From NCBI GenBank assembly GCA_021821185.1, contig JAKACU010000032.1:1-20609 (forward strand): a stretch of DNA of 20,609 nt. Reading direction: 5' to 3'. Of the stretch, positions 6,268-13,908 are shown piece by piece; position 1 is the first letter of the stretch; every line of letters starts with the position of its first letter. The DNA is from Bacillota bacterium (GTDB taxonomy: Bacteria; Bacillota; Bacilli; Alicyclobacillales; SLC66). The position numbers were made by a program, and so were the translations under genes. The notes below the pieces were generated by a model, which saw only the letters and a list, made by a program, of their open reading frames with translations, ran no database searches and was not told the origin of the DNA.

Positions 6268-7655
6268 ACTCTCCCCACCTTGCCTTGATGTTGTTCGCCA
6301 AATTGGGCCGCCAACTTATGCAAAGCGGTATAAGTTGATAAAATATAGACTTTACCTTGTGCCTCTTTTGTGGCAGGATCAACTTTTTCAAGAGACTCAA
6401 TAAGTTCCAACTGGTCTCTTGCTACACCGGCATAGGTCAAGCGAAGAGCCATATCTAATGCTCTTGTTCCTGCACAATAATACTTTTGACAGGTCGCATT
6501 AGCAACGAAAGATGTTAGATCGATATCCCATAACCACGAAACATCACGCCCATCGGCGTCATTATCATTGATCGTAAAACAGATACTTTTTTGTTCCTCA
6601 TCCGATTCAATCGCTCGCAAAACACTATTGGCACCGGTAGGATTTTTAATCAGTGTGAGGATCCTTCGTGGTGACCCGGCAAATGTTTGCATTCGACCCG
6701 TCGGTGCCACAAAGCGTTGGATGCTATCTTGCAAGATGCGCGGTGAACGGCCAAGTATTCGCGCCGTAGCAATCGCTGACAGTAAATTGTACCAATTGTA
6801 AATGCCAAACATCGGTGCGTGAAATGTATAAACACTAGACGCAACTTGGCGATTGGTCTCTGTCACCTGAAGATATTTTTTCGCCTCATCAGGCACACCG
6901 GAAAAATGCGGTGCAGGTCTAGCAAAACCACATGACGGACATTCGTAATACCCCATTTGTCCATAGATAAAGCCTTCATAGTGAAGTTCATGACCACAGT
7001 GCAGGCAAAACGCACCATCTCGAACTTCAGCACGATGAGGATCGTGATGTGGGGTTACTGCCATACCATAAAAGTAGGTCAATTCTCGATCAACACCCAA
7101 AGAGGCCGATAGAGGGTCATCCGCATTAACGACGACTTGCGATTCAGGATGCAAAAGGATACCTTGCCTGATCAAGGTCAATGCTTGGTCCACTTCGCCA
7201 TACCTGTCCAATTGATCACGTAGGACATTGGTGACGACAAGTACGGTCGGCGAGACACGTGTCATCACGTGTGGAAAAGTCGCTTCATCCACTTCAAGAA
7301 CAGCATTTTTTGCCAACATGCGTCCACTGAAGGACACGTTTTGAAGTAAGGCTGCTAGCAACCCCTGAATGAGATTAGCTCCTCCTCGATTGGTAATCCA
7401 AGGATCCTCCTCATGATCAAGCATAGCATGCAAAAGAGCCGTCGTAGTCGTCTTTCCATTCGTGCCTGTGACAAGGACACACTGATCCAGTTGTTGAAGC
7501 AATTCTTGCAACAAAGATGGACGAATTCGCCACAACAACAATCCTGGGAGGCTCGTCCCTTTTTTTCGTAATGCTCGCAGTAATAAATAAACCAATTTCC
7601 CGAGCCAAAGTGCAAGGTATGATGTGCTACGGATCCTCTTTCGCTTAAAAACCAT
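6264..7655 (-). CDS. murT: Lipid II isoglutaminyl synthase, Mur-ligase-like subunit
   Basis: MurT activates the D-Glu carboxyl of lipid II with ATP and receives ammonia from GatD. With the ATG at 7653-7655 it has 463 residues. An N-terminal helix (LALWLGKLVYLLLRALRKKG) ends in SLPG, followed by the P-loop GTNGKTTTT (64-72), EVDEATFP near 121-128, a zinc ribbon with Cys217, Cys220, Cys239 and Cys242, the NPTGANSVL segment, and DGRDVSWLWD (368-377) with the presumed catalytic Asp. ATG codons at 7679 and 7673 are in frame, but family alignment and overlap with an older reading frame favour 7655. A possible promoter (TTGCAC, 17 bases, TGTAAC) lies just upstream on the minus strand. The start overlaps the tail of an SDR remnant, suggesting a former operon partner was lost. 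Confidence 0.93.
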   Translation of the reverse strand: MVFKRKRIRSTSYLALWLGKLVYLLLRALRKKGTSLPGLLLWRIRPSLLQELLQQLDQCVLVTGTNGKTTTTALLHAMLDHEEDPWITNRGGANLIQGLLAALLQNVSFSGRMLAKNAVLEVDEATFPHVMTRVSPTVLVVTNVLRDQLDRYGEVDQALTLIRQGILLHPESQVVVNADDPLSASLGVDRELTYFYGMAVTPHHDPHRAEVRDGAFCLHCGHELHYEGFIYGQMGYYECPSCGFARPAPHFSGVPDEAKKYLQVTETNRQVASSVYTFHAPMFGIYNWYNLLSAIATARILGRSPRILQDSIQRFVAPTGRMQTFAGSPRRILTLIKNPTGANSVLRAIESDEEQKSICFTINDNDADGRDVSWLWDIDLTSFVANATCQKYYCAGTRALDMALRLTYAGVARDQLELIESLEKVDPATKEAQGKVYILSTYTALHKLAAQFGEQHQGKVGRV

Positions 7656-7722
7656 ACACGTTGATGCCACCATCCACATTCAGAATCTGTCCTGTCATAT
7701 TTCGCATCGTTACATCGCCTAG
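7645..7722 (-). pseudogene. 3' remnant of a short-chain dehydrogenase/reductase gene
   Basis: In the minus-strand frame ending at the TAA 7647-7645, 25 codons read as an SDR C terminus: LGDVTMRNMTGQ then ILNVDGGINVYGF and stop. The TGQ-x-x-x-VDGG pattern is the hallmark end of classical SDR enzymes (FabG, enoyl reductases, YmfI-type). Upstream codons in this frame have no SDR-like sequence, and a stop lies at 7759-7761, where the tcdA promoter region begins. The rest of the gene is therefore gone. The last 11 bases overlap the murT start, a normal arrangement for coupled genes, so an SDR gene probably once preceded murT. The enzyme type cannot be told from 25 residues. Confidence 0.65.
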
Positions 7723-7744
7723 CTTACCAAAGTGCAAGTGCCAC

Positions 7745-7773
7745 CTGCAATCCTTGCGTTATTAGTTTATAGT
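7745..7773 (+). promoter_or_regulatory. Possible promoter of tcdA
   Basis: CTGCAA (7745-7750), a 17-base spacer and TATAGT (7768-7773) precede the tcdA ribosome site by about 18 bases. The -10 box is good and the -35 box weak. Confidence 0.35.
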
Positions 7774-7803
7774 ATCGTTAAAAGTCATGTAGGAGGCGAT
7801 TGT

Positions 7804-8547
7804 TTGTTACATTCTTTTTCCCGAACCGAACTCGTGATAGGAGAAATGGGGTTAGAAAAATTACGTGGTGCCTCAGTGGCTGTTTTAGGAGTGGGCGGCG
7901 TAGGGTCTTATGCCGTGGAAGCATTAGCAAGAAGCGGCATAGGACGTGTTATCCTGATCGATAAAGATGTTGTTGATATCACGAATATCAATCGACAATT
8001 GCCTGCATTACGGTCAACAGTGGGACAAGCCAAAGTTGATGTAATGGCAGCACGCGTAAAAGATATCAACGAATCTTGCGAAGTAATCGTCAAACGCATT
8101 TTTTTCTCTAAAGAAACAGCCGGTAATCTGTTTGATTTACAGCCAGATTATGTCGTGGATGCCATCGATACGATCAGTGCAAAAATTGATCTTGTCGAAG
8201 CATGCTTTTCACGAAATATACCGATCGTTTCAAGTATGGGGGCAGCCAATAAAATGGATCCGACGCAATTTCGCGTGATGGATCTAAAAGACACAACGGT
8301 CGATCCCATTGCGAGAGTTATGCGAAGAGAATTAAAAAAACGGGGAATCACCCACGGCGTTAAGGTCGTTTGTTCCCTTGAACCGCCGTTAGCTCCCCGA
8401 GAAGAGATTCTCGACATCATCATACCGAAAGATGCCTCCGATTCATTACCAAGAAAAGCAACGCGACCACCTGCGAGTATCTCCTTTGTACCACCTGTTG
8501 CCGGGATGATTCTCGCAAGTGTCGTTGTGCGTGACTTGATCTGCTAA
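7804..8547 (+). CDS. tcdA: tRNA threonylcarbamoyladenosine dehydratase
   Basis: TcdA (YgdL/CsdL in E. coli, YrvM in B. subtilis) uses ATP to cyclise N6-threonylcarbamoyladenosine at position 37 of tRNAs into the hydantoin form. The 247-residue product is a ThiF/E1-like Rossmann protein: GVGGVGSYAVEALARSG (29-45) binds ATP, DKDVVDITNINRQ follows at 53-65, and DAIDTISAK marks the second conserved region. The C terminus ends PPVAGMILASVVVRDLI as in the family. The start is TTG at 7804-7806 with AGGAGG (7791-7796) seven bases before it. It gives MLHSFSRTELVIG, matching the usual MLHxFSRxEL opening; upstream codons in this frame have no support. The stop overlaps the convergent pseudouridine synthase stop by four bases. 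Confidence 0.95.
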   Translation: MLHSFSRTELVIGEMGLEKLRGASVAVLGVGGVGSYAVEALARSGIGRVILIDKDVVDITNINRQLPALRSTVGQAKVDVMAARVKDINESCEVIVKRIFFSKETAGNLFDLQPDYVVDAIDTISAKIDLVEACFSRNIPIVSSMGAANKMDPTQFRVMDLKDTTVDPIARVMRRELKKRGITHGVKVVCSLEPPLAPREEILDIIIPKDASDSLPRKATRPPASISFVPPVAGMILASVVVRDLIC

Positions 8548-9473
8548 TGAACGTGCAAGCCAGCTTTTTTAAGCACGGATGTAAATAAAGAAGAAAGTGG
8601 CGCTACAAATTCTTGCCCATCGGGTAAAGTAACGCGGTACGCATGGAGTAGATGATGTGTCAATCCGAACACAGGTTTTCCACCGTATTTTGTATCACCT
8701 AACAATGGGTGACCAATACTTTTTAAGTGTACACGAATCTGATGCGTCCGACCGCTTTCAATGTCGACTTCAAGCAAAGTGATATCATGCCCGACAGCCA
8801 AAACACGATAATGCGTTTTGGCTGGTTTTGCATCAGGTAGTTGTGACCCTCTCGCAATGTAGGTGCGATTTTCACCCTGCTGACGATGAAGCGGCGCATC
8901 AACCACGCCATCCTGACGCAACTCACCATGTACAATGGTAACATACGTCTTTTGTACCTTATGCTCGCGAATATCTGCGGTTAGTTGACGCAACGTATCC
9001 CCATCTTTTCCAATCAACACAAGACCTGATGTATTACGATCAAGACGATTCACCGTTGCCGGCATAAACGCACGATTATCTGTAATTTCTCCACGTTTGT
9101 ATAGATATGCTAAGGCGCGACCAATTAGGGTGTCCTTGTGTTCGGTTTCGTCAGGATGCGTTAAAAGATCGACGGGTTTATTGACGACTAGCAAATGCTG
9201 ATTCTCATATACCACATCAATATCCGAACGCATGCCGGAAAACTTTCTCTTGGGTTTGGATAGTACCGCAAATTCTTCTTCTGGCAAATAAATAATTACT
9301 TCATCGCCTGGTTGCAACACTGTCTCTATTTTTCCTTTTTTACCATTTACCTTCACACGTCCAACGCGAATCATTTTATAGATGCCGCTTAAAGGCATTT
9401 CTGAAAGACGTTGACGCATATAACGGTGCAACTTTTTTCCGCTGTCTTCTGTAGCAATTACAATCGTTATCAT
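8544..9473 (-). CDS. RluA-family pseudouridine synthase
   Basis: Enzymes of this family isomerise uridines in 23S rRNA or tRNA. The 309-residue product has an N-terminal S4-like RNA-binding region (SGIYKMIRVGRVKVNGKK), then LLVVNKPVDLLTHP, the catalytic motif NRLDRNTSGL with Asp145, QKTYVTIVHGEL, SGRTHQIRVHL and HPLLGDTKYG. The first residue of the usual HRLDxxTSG motif is Asn here. The ATG at 9471-9473 forms an ATGA overlap with the ymfH stop; an in-frame ATG at 9485 sits too close to GAGG. Together these suggest co-transcription with ymfF-ymfH. The target site (RluC-, RluD- or YlyB-like) cannot be decided. The stop codon overlaps that of the convergent tcdA. Confidence 0.92.
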   Translation of the reverse strand: MITIVIATEDSGKKLHRYMRQRLSEMPLSGIYKMIRVGRVKVNGKKGKIETVLQPGDEVIIYLPEEEFAVLSKPKRKFSGMRSDIDVVYENQHLLVVNKPVDLLTHPDETEHKDTLIGRALAYLYKRGEITDNRAFMPATVNRLDRNTSGLVLIGKDGDTLRQLTADIREHKVQKTYVTIVHGELRQDGVVDAPLHRQQGENRTYIARGSQLPDAKPAKTHYRVLAVGHDITLLEVDIESGRTHQIRVHLKSIGHPLLGDTKYGGKPVFGLTHHLLHAYRVTLPDGQEFVAPLSSLFTSVLKKAGLHVH

Positions 9474-10756
9474 GATAGTGGCCATACCTCAGATACACAA
9501 AATTGTTGTTCTACGACATGCTTGCGCAGTGCCTCGTTAACCTCGCCAAGCGAAATATCTTCGAGAATCTTTAGAGAAGCAAATAAGTCAACACCACGCA
9601 ACCGTTGCGAGGCGTAGACATTGGCGATGCCTTGGGGAGAATCCAATAAGCCAAGAAAACGACCCATGGCCTTCTTCTTTGTACGCAAGAAGTCACGCGG
9701 ATCAACACCACGTACAGTAGCTTCCTCAAGCGCCCTTGTAACACGTTCACGAAGTTTTTCAGGATCATTGGAATTGCCACCGATCATAGAGTGCCCATAC
9801 CATGCGGTCAACTCATAGTCCATGCTGAATCCGGCATCAGCTAGACCTTCGTCGATAACACTTTGATAAAGCGTAGAACTTTTGCCAAGTAAACAGTCCA
9901 TCCAGATTTCCATGGCAGCTTCGTGTTTTTGCCGAGCCATCGGATCATTTGTAATCGCAATTTCACGATACCCAAATAATGTACGCGGTTGGGATACTGC
10001 CAAATTTGCTTTGACAAGCGGATGATCGGGAAGTGACGGAAGGTCGGGAAGATGCCTTACAATAGCCGCCTGTCTTTGGTAATTTTTCTTTTCCTGATTC
10101 ATGACGACAAGGTCCATCACATGCTGCGGTGAGACAGGACCAACAATAAATAGAATCATATTACTCGGGTGGTAGAACGTGTGGTAGCAATCGTACAAAT
10201 CCTCTTTTGTGATTTTTGCAATTGATTCAACCGTACCGGCAATATCAATACCTGCAGGGTGTTGTCCGTACATCGACTGCAAGAGTCCAAAATACACCCG
10301 CCAATTCGGATTATCATCATACATGCGAATTTCTTGACCGATAATTCCTTTTTCCTTTTCAACGTTTTCATCCGTAAAATAAGGGCGTTGAACAAAATCA
10401 AGTAATATCGTTAGATTTTCCTCAATATGGTTTGTACAGGAAAAAAGGTATGTCGTTGCATCGAACGTTGTGAACGCATTGGCTTGCGCACCGTAGCGAG
10501 CAAAATCCATAAAAACGTCCCCATGTTCTTCTTCAAACATCTTGTGTTCCAGAAAATGAGCAATTCCATCCGGTACAGTCCGCATCGTAGTTTCACCTGG
10601 AACGATAAATTCTCGATCAATGGAGCCATATCGTGTGGTAAAGCAAGCATATGTTTGGCGAAAAGACGGTTTTGGCAGAATAAAGACACGCAGACCATTG
10701 TCAAGCTCTTCTTCAAACAGGGTTTCCCCAAGTTGTTGATACTGAATTTCCCTCAT
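9470..10756 (-). CDS. ymfH: M16-family metallopeptidase, YmfH type (EF-P modification-associated)
   Basis: The product has 428 residues and is an M16 (insulinase/processing-peptidase-like) zinc peptidase. The inverted zinc motif HFLEH is intact at His67, Glu70 and His71, and the downstream acidic EKEKGIIGQEI segment should supply the third ligand. In B. subtilis the neighbours ymfF and ymfH lie next to ymfI, the EF-P 5-aminopentanone reductase, which is why databases call these proteins EF-P modification-associated; their direct role is not settled. I start at the ATG 10754-10756, seven bases after the ideal AAGGAGG that is itself the end of ymfF. A GTG at 10762 is in frame but overlaps that site. 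The active subunit is coupled to the inactive-looking partner upstream and to the pseudouridine synthase downstream. Confidence 0.92.
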   Translation of the reverse strand: MREIQYQQLGETLFEEELDNGLRVFILPKPSFRQTYACFTTRYGSIDREFIVPGETTMRTVPDGIAHFLEHKMFEEEHGDVFMDFARYGAQANAFTTFDATTYLFSCTNHIEENLTILLDFVQRPYFTDENVEKEKGIIGQEIRMYDDNPNWRVYFGLLQSMYGQHPAGIDIAGTVESIAKITKEDLYDCYHTFYHPSNMILFIVGPVSPQHVMDLVVMNQEKKNYQRQAAIVRHLPDLPSLPDHPLVKANLAVSQPRTLFGYREIAITNDPMARQKHEAAMEIWMDCLLGKSSTLYQSVIDEGLADAGFSMDYELTAWYGHSMIGGNSNDPEKLRERVTRALEEATVRGVDPRDFLRTKKKAMGRFLGLLDSPQGIANVYASQRLRGVDLFASLKILEDISLGEVNEALRKHVVEQQFCVSEVWPLS

Positions 10757-10758
10757 GC

Positions 10759-12045
10759 TCACACCTCCTTATCTCGTAAAAAATAGGTGGTATCCAAATT
10801 GACAGTTTGGGCTACACGGACCACATCATCCATACTCACTTGTTCAATGTCACGCACCAGATCTTCAACAGATCGCCTGCGATCGGTCATGCGTCCAAAC
10901 ATGTGAAGCATAGCTCCCGTGAATGGATGATCATCCGATTGTAAATATTGATTCAGCAATCCGTCCTTCGTAAAACGCATCTCATCTTGCGTGATATCTC
11001 CCCGTTTCATTGCTAGTAACTGCTTTTCGATAATTTCTTGTGTACGGTCTTTATTGGCGATTTCAATACCTGATTGAATAAATATCGATCCTTTCAAACC
11101 TTCTAAGCGACTCGATGCATAGTAGGCAAGGCTTTCCTTTTCACGCACTTCTAAGAACAACTTAGAGTGCGGAAAACCTCCGAGAATCCCATTGTAAACA
11201 AGGAGTGCTGCATATTCATCATCTGGAAAAGCAAACCCAGTACGTAGCCCCATGTTTAATTTTCCTTGGTTGACGTCCATAGCTTCCTCGATATACTTTG
11301 CTTGTGTCGCTTCCGGCACCGACCGCGTCATGAACATCGTAACACCTTGTGCCCCACTGTGTTTCGTAAAATGTTCAAACACGCTGAGCAATTGTTCCTT
11401 TACTGCTTGTTCATCCACAGGTCCCACAACATACACGTGCAACGATCCTTGAAGCACGAGTTTTTGATAACTTTCATAAAGGGATATCGGTGTTAAAGTC
11501 TGTAAATCTTCTACATATCCAAAGCGCGAAATACCATAAGCGTCGTTGGCATACATGATTTGTGCGCAACGTTCCATCGCATACGCAATCTTGTCATTGA
11601 TCAAATTCTCAATTCTTTGCTGATGCAACGCTTTTTCGGTTTCTACATAGGATGCGAGGAATCCACTTTGTTGTACGTAGGGCTCACATATCACTTGTCC
11701 AAATAATTGCATAGCCTGTTTGAACAACCCTGACGCACCATGAATAAACTCTTCACCCGCAACTTGCAACGTGAATTCGATCGTTTGCACATCACCATGC
11801 TTGTTGGCGCGTGCTGATAAGCCTGCTCCATATAGCTCGTCAAACGCTTGCGTTAAAGTCTCCGTGACGGGATACTGTTTTGTACCACGCACTAAAATCT
11901 GAGGCAACAAAGCAGTTGCTGTGACGGTTTGTCGTATGAGGGGTTGCTCAACTTGAGCCAGTACAGAAACCGTTTTATACTTTTTTGTAGGAAACACATG
12001 AATATGTAAGTTGCCTGCAGTCTCGTTTATCCACTCGTTGTGCAC
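10759..12045 (-). CDS. ymfF: M16-family peptidase-like protein, YmfF type (no zinc motif)
   Basis: This 428-residue protein has the M16 fold sequence pattern but lacks HxxEH: the expected place reads ALLPQILVRGTKQYP (residues 45-59). The C-terminal half keeps the SKLFLEVREKESLAYYASS segment, equivalent to the substrate-binding Arg/Tyr region of M16 proteins. Such proteins pair with an active subunit, here ymfH, as in mitochondrial processing peptidase heterodimers; the complex is an inference. I choose the GTG at 12043-12045 behind AAAGGAG. The ATG at 12090 has no ribosome site, and a -10-like TATACT at 12098-12093 would put the transcript start at about that codon. The stop overlaps the ymfH ribosome site. 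Upstream lies a terminator of the zinc-finger gene. Confidence 0.88.
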   Translation of the reverse strand: MHNEWINETAGNLHIHVFPTKKYKTVSVLAQVEQPLIRQTVTATALLPQILVRGTKQYPVTETLTQAFDELYGAGLSARANKHGDVQTIEFTLQVAGEEFIHGASGLFKQAMQLFGQVICEPYVQQSGFLASYVETEKALHQQRIENLINDKIAYAMERCAQIMYANDAYGISRFGYVEDLQTLTPISLYESYQKLVLQGSLHVYVVGPVDEQAVKEQLLSVFEHFTKHSGAQGVTMFMTRSVPEATQAKYIEEAMDVNQGKLNMGLRTGFAFPDDEYAALLVYNGILGGFPHSKLFLEVREKESLAYYASSRLEGLKGSIFIQSGIEIANKDRTQEIIEKQLLAMKRGDITQDEMRFTKDGLLNQYLQSDDHPFTGAMLHMFGRMTDRRRSVEDLVRDIEQVSMDDVVRVAQTVNLDTTYFLRDKEV

Positions 12046-12092
12046 GGTAGGCGCTGCTCCTTTACTTTGGCTCTCCTGCCCATAATGCATCT

Positions 12093-12121
12093 AGTATACG
12101 TCACTACGGCATGCTCATACC
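12093..12121 (-). promoter_or_regulatory. Possible promoter of the ymfF-ymfH-pseudouridine synthase operon
   Basis: TATACT (12098-12093) is a good -10 box in the gap between the upstream terminator and ymfF. The -35 position (GGTATG, 12121-12116) is poor. The call relies mainly on the -10 box and on the terminator just upstream. Confidence 0.28.
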
Positions 12122-12123
12122 AC

Positions 12124-12146
12124 AAAAAGGAGCCCACACGGGCTCC
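12124..12146 (-). terminator. Rho-independent terminator of the zinc-finger gene
   Basis: On the minus strand GGAGCCC and GGGCTCC form a perfect 7-bp GC-rich stem with a 4-base loop (12146-12129), followed directly by TTTTT. It begins four bases after the stop codon at 12151. Confidence 0.9.
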
Positions 12147-12150
12147 CCAT

Positions 12151-12387
12151 TTATCCATTTCTTTTTACTTGACTGCGCACGGCCGCTTGTGCAACTTCGA
12201 AATCCAATCGGTTAATCACCTGTGACGAGCGAATCCATTGCTGTACTTCGCGCCGCATAACTGGTGATACGTACTTTGGCATCCCGTGGGAATGAACGAG
12301 ATCCTTGCGCGACATCTGATGACGACTTCTACAATGGAAATTGGTTAGGGCTTCCATCAACTCACCACAGATCGGACATTGAAACAC
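12151..12387 (-). CDS. Small zinc-finger protein, Ros/MucR-like layout
   Basis: The product has about 78 residues and a C-x2-C start (FQCPICGELMEAL), then NFHCRSRH and a helix-like stretch SRKDLVHSHGMPKYVSP. The order CxxC, His-x4-His, M-S-x-x-D/E, HGMP, Y-V-x-P resembles the single zinc finger of Ros/MucR regulators, where Tyr and GLP follow the His pair. The C-terminal 25 residues (RREVQQWIRSSQVINRL) look helical. A DNA- or RNA-binding role is inferred, not shown. Starts are ambiguous: GTG at 12387 lies 10 bases after GGAAAGGG, while GTG at 12420 follows AGTAGGA by seven bases and would add eleven residues with two Cys. It has its own promoter (12475-12503) and terminator, so it is monocistronic. 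Confidence 0.65.
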   Translation of the reverse strand: MFQCPICGELMEALTNFHCRSRHQMSRKDLVHSHGMPKYVSPVMRREVQQWIRSSQVINRLDFEVAQAAVRSQVKRNG

Positions 12388-12474
12388 GGACACACATCCC
12401 TTTCCTGCGGCACATGTCACATGCAAATCCTACTGCTTCGTGTACTACCCCGATGTCAACATCACATCGTCATC

Positions 12475-12503
12475 AGTGTAACGCTATCTATAGAGGGGTG
12501 CAA
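12475..12503 (-). promoter_or_regulatory. Sigma-A-like promoter of the zinc-finger gene
   Basis: On the minus strand TTGCAC (12503-12498), a 17-base spacer and TACACT (12480-12475) point at the zinc-finger gene, leaving a leader of about 50-80 bases depending on the start used. Confidence 0.45.
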
Positions 12504-12512
12504 GTAAATAAT

Positions 12513-12524
12513 ATCCAATTGGAT
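12513..12524. repeat. 12-base palindrome between ndh and the zinc-finger gene
   Basis: ATCCAATTGGAT is a perfect palindrome, five bases past the ndh stop codon, followed on the minus strand by the AT-rich ATTATTTACTT. It could be a weak ndh terminator or an operator of the promoter ten bases further on. Confidence 0.3.
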
Positions 12525-12528
12525 GAAG

Positions 12529-13704
12529 TTACCTTGCTGCAAACACGGCTCCGATTTTAGCCAAATAGCGAATTTGACTTGCCTCTTTGGCTACATACGC
12601 CATCCTTCCATACATTTTATAAGACTGCAACACTTTACCGACAGCGTCCTTCCGTCCTAATGAGGCTAGCGAACCCATAATATTGGCGTTAAAAGGTACT
12701 TTTGCTCCACCTTTGATATCATGATACAAGTACTTTCCTGCAGCTGACCCCATTTGCCAAGCCAACTGCGCCGTAGGCGGCAGTGGGCGGCCTTCATCCC
12801 CCAAGACAAACGAACAATCACCTAAGATATACACATCACTATGATTTGTCGATTGCAAGAATTCATTCACTTTGGCGCGACCACGCGGTTCTGTTTCAAA
12901 ACCCGCATCGATGACGAGTTGATTTCCCCTTACACCACCTGTCCAAACCACCGTCTGCGCAGCGATAGACTCACCATTTTTTAAATGGACCACACCAGGA
13001 GCAACTTCAACAATCGGAACGCCAGTCATAAATGTGACACCGCGCTCTTCTAGACTCGTTCTCGCCCTTTGTACCAATTCTTCATCAAAACCAGGCAAAA
13101 TAAAAGGCGCAGCTTCTACGCTGTATAATTCCACGAGCGACATATCAACGCCAGCATCTTTTGCATAATTGGGCAACGCATCAGCCAATTCGCCAACGAG
13201 TTCAATTCCGCTAAAGCCCGCTCCACCCACGACAAATCTCAAAAGTTCAGGCTTTTTTTCATAAGGATATCGCGCGAAACAAGATTCGATGTGTGCTCGA
13301 ATGAGACGCGCTTGATTGACAGACTTCAAGATGAAAGCATGATCCTTGAGCCCAGTGATACCAAAATACTCAGCCTCACTACCTAGTGCGACGACAAGAT
13401 AGTCATACGATAAAATCGTGCCATCATCCAACACAACCTTTTTGTCTGAAGGCACAATTTGTTGCACAATGCCTTTTTGAAAATCGATATTTTTATCACG
13501 GATAACATTATGAATAGAAATTCGAATTGAACGATCACTTCGGGCACCAGCGGCAGTTTCGTGCAACTGTGTAATGAGTTGGTGATACGTGTGCTTATTG
13601 ACTAGGGTAATCTGTGCATCCATGCCAGACAAGCGTTTACGCGCCTCTAAAGCACATAATAGCCCTGCGTAACCTGCGCCTAAAATCACAATCTGTTTTG
13701 CCAT
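12529..13704 (-). CDS. ndh: Type II NADH:quinone oxidoreductase (NDH-2)
   Basis: NDH-2 is a peripheral membrane flavoprotein that passes electrons from NADH to the quinone pool without pumping protons. The 391-residue product has the FAD motif GAGYAG (9-14), the NADH-binding GGAGFSGIELVGEL (160-173, Glu168 at the end of the sheet), YILGDCSF with the FAD-binding Asp296, and the quinone-site AQLAWQ (AQxAxQ, 312-317). The C terminus has a basic, amphipathic stretch (SYKMYGRMAYVAKEASQIRYLAK) of the kind that anchors NDH-2 to the membrane. The start ATG follows AAAGGGAG, and a good promoter lies upstream. It is divergent from the ferredoxin gene. No Rex-type operator is evident. Confidence 0.93.
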   Translation of the reverse strand: MAKQIVILGAGYAGLLCALEARKRLSGMDAQITLVNKHTYHQLITQLHETAAGARSDRSIRISIHNVIRDKNIDFQKGIVQQIVPSDKKVVLDDGTILSYDYLVVALGSEAEYFGITGLKDHAFILKSVNQARLIRAHIESCFARYPYEKKPELLRFVVGGAGFSGIELVGELADALPNYAKDAGVDMSLVELYSVEAAPFILPGFDEELVQRARTSLEERGVTFMTGVPIVEVAPGVVHLKNGESIAAQTVVWTGGVRGNQLVIDAGFETEPRGRAKVNEFLQSTNHSDVYILGDCSFVLGDEGRPLPPTAQLAWQMGSAAGKYLYHDIKGGAKVPFNANIMGSLASLGRKDAVGKVLQSYKMYGRMAYVAKEASQIRYLAKIGAVFAAR

Positions 13705-13756
13705 GATACGTCGGCTCCCTTTACCTCGATGTCTATATAACGAACTTTCCTACTTA

Positions 13757-13784
13757 ATGATAACAGTTTGCACGTAAGTGTCAA
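13757..13784 (-). promoter_or_regulatory. Sigma-A-like promoter of ndh
   Basis: On the minus strand a perfect TTGACA (13784-13779), a 16-base spacer and TATCAT (13762-13757) precede ndh, with a leader of about 45 bases. A second TTGACA begins 11 bases upstream of the first. Confidence 0.6.
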
Positions 13785-13840
13785 TAATCTGTCAAGATAT
13801 TACCGCCTAAAAAACGTTGAATTTCTCTGCCCCCACTATG

Positions 13841-13870
13841 TTGAAATGATAGAACCGTGTATTATATGAT
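13841..13870 (+). promoter_or_regulatory. Sigma-A-like promoter of the ferredoxin gene
   Basis: TTGAAA (13841-13846), an 18-base spacer and TATGAT (13865-13870) lie about 38 bases before the ferredoxin ATG. Each hexamer differs from consensus at one position. Confidence 0.6.
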
Positions 13871-13871
13871 A

Positions 13872-13882
13872 GCCTAGTAGGC
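13872..13882 (+). repeat. Palindrome at the predicted ferredoxin transcript start
   Basis: GCCTA-G-TAGGC is a perfect inverted repeat immediately after the -10 box, covering the expected transcript start. This is an operator-like position, but the arms are only five bases. Confidence 0.3.
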
Positions 13883-13908
13883 AATTCGTATAAAAGGAGT
13901 GATTGCGC

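Noticed and set aside
7656..7679. ATG at 7679 as the murT start
   Set aside because: It adds eight residues beyond the family N terminus within a frame overlapping the SDR remnant, and has no good ribosome site.
8553..8577. CGTGC/GCACG repeat as a terminator between tcdA and the pseudouridine synthase
   Set aside because: Only five base pairs and a long A/T-rich loop; too weak to call.
10411..10786. Over-100-codon open frames on both strands in the ymfH region
   Set aside because: They are shadow frames of a gene with clear M16 motifs.
12046..12090. Upstream ATG start for ymfF
   Set aside because: No ribosome site precedes it and a -10-like TATACT lies directly before it; the GTG at 12045 has AAAGGAG.
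13741..13905. Rex operator in the ndh/ferredoxin divergent region
   Set aside because: No TTGTGA...TCACAA-like palindrome is present; the repeated TTGACA is better explained as promoter sequence.
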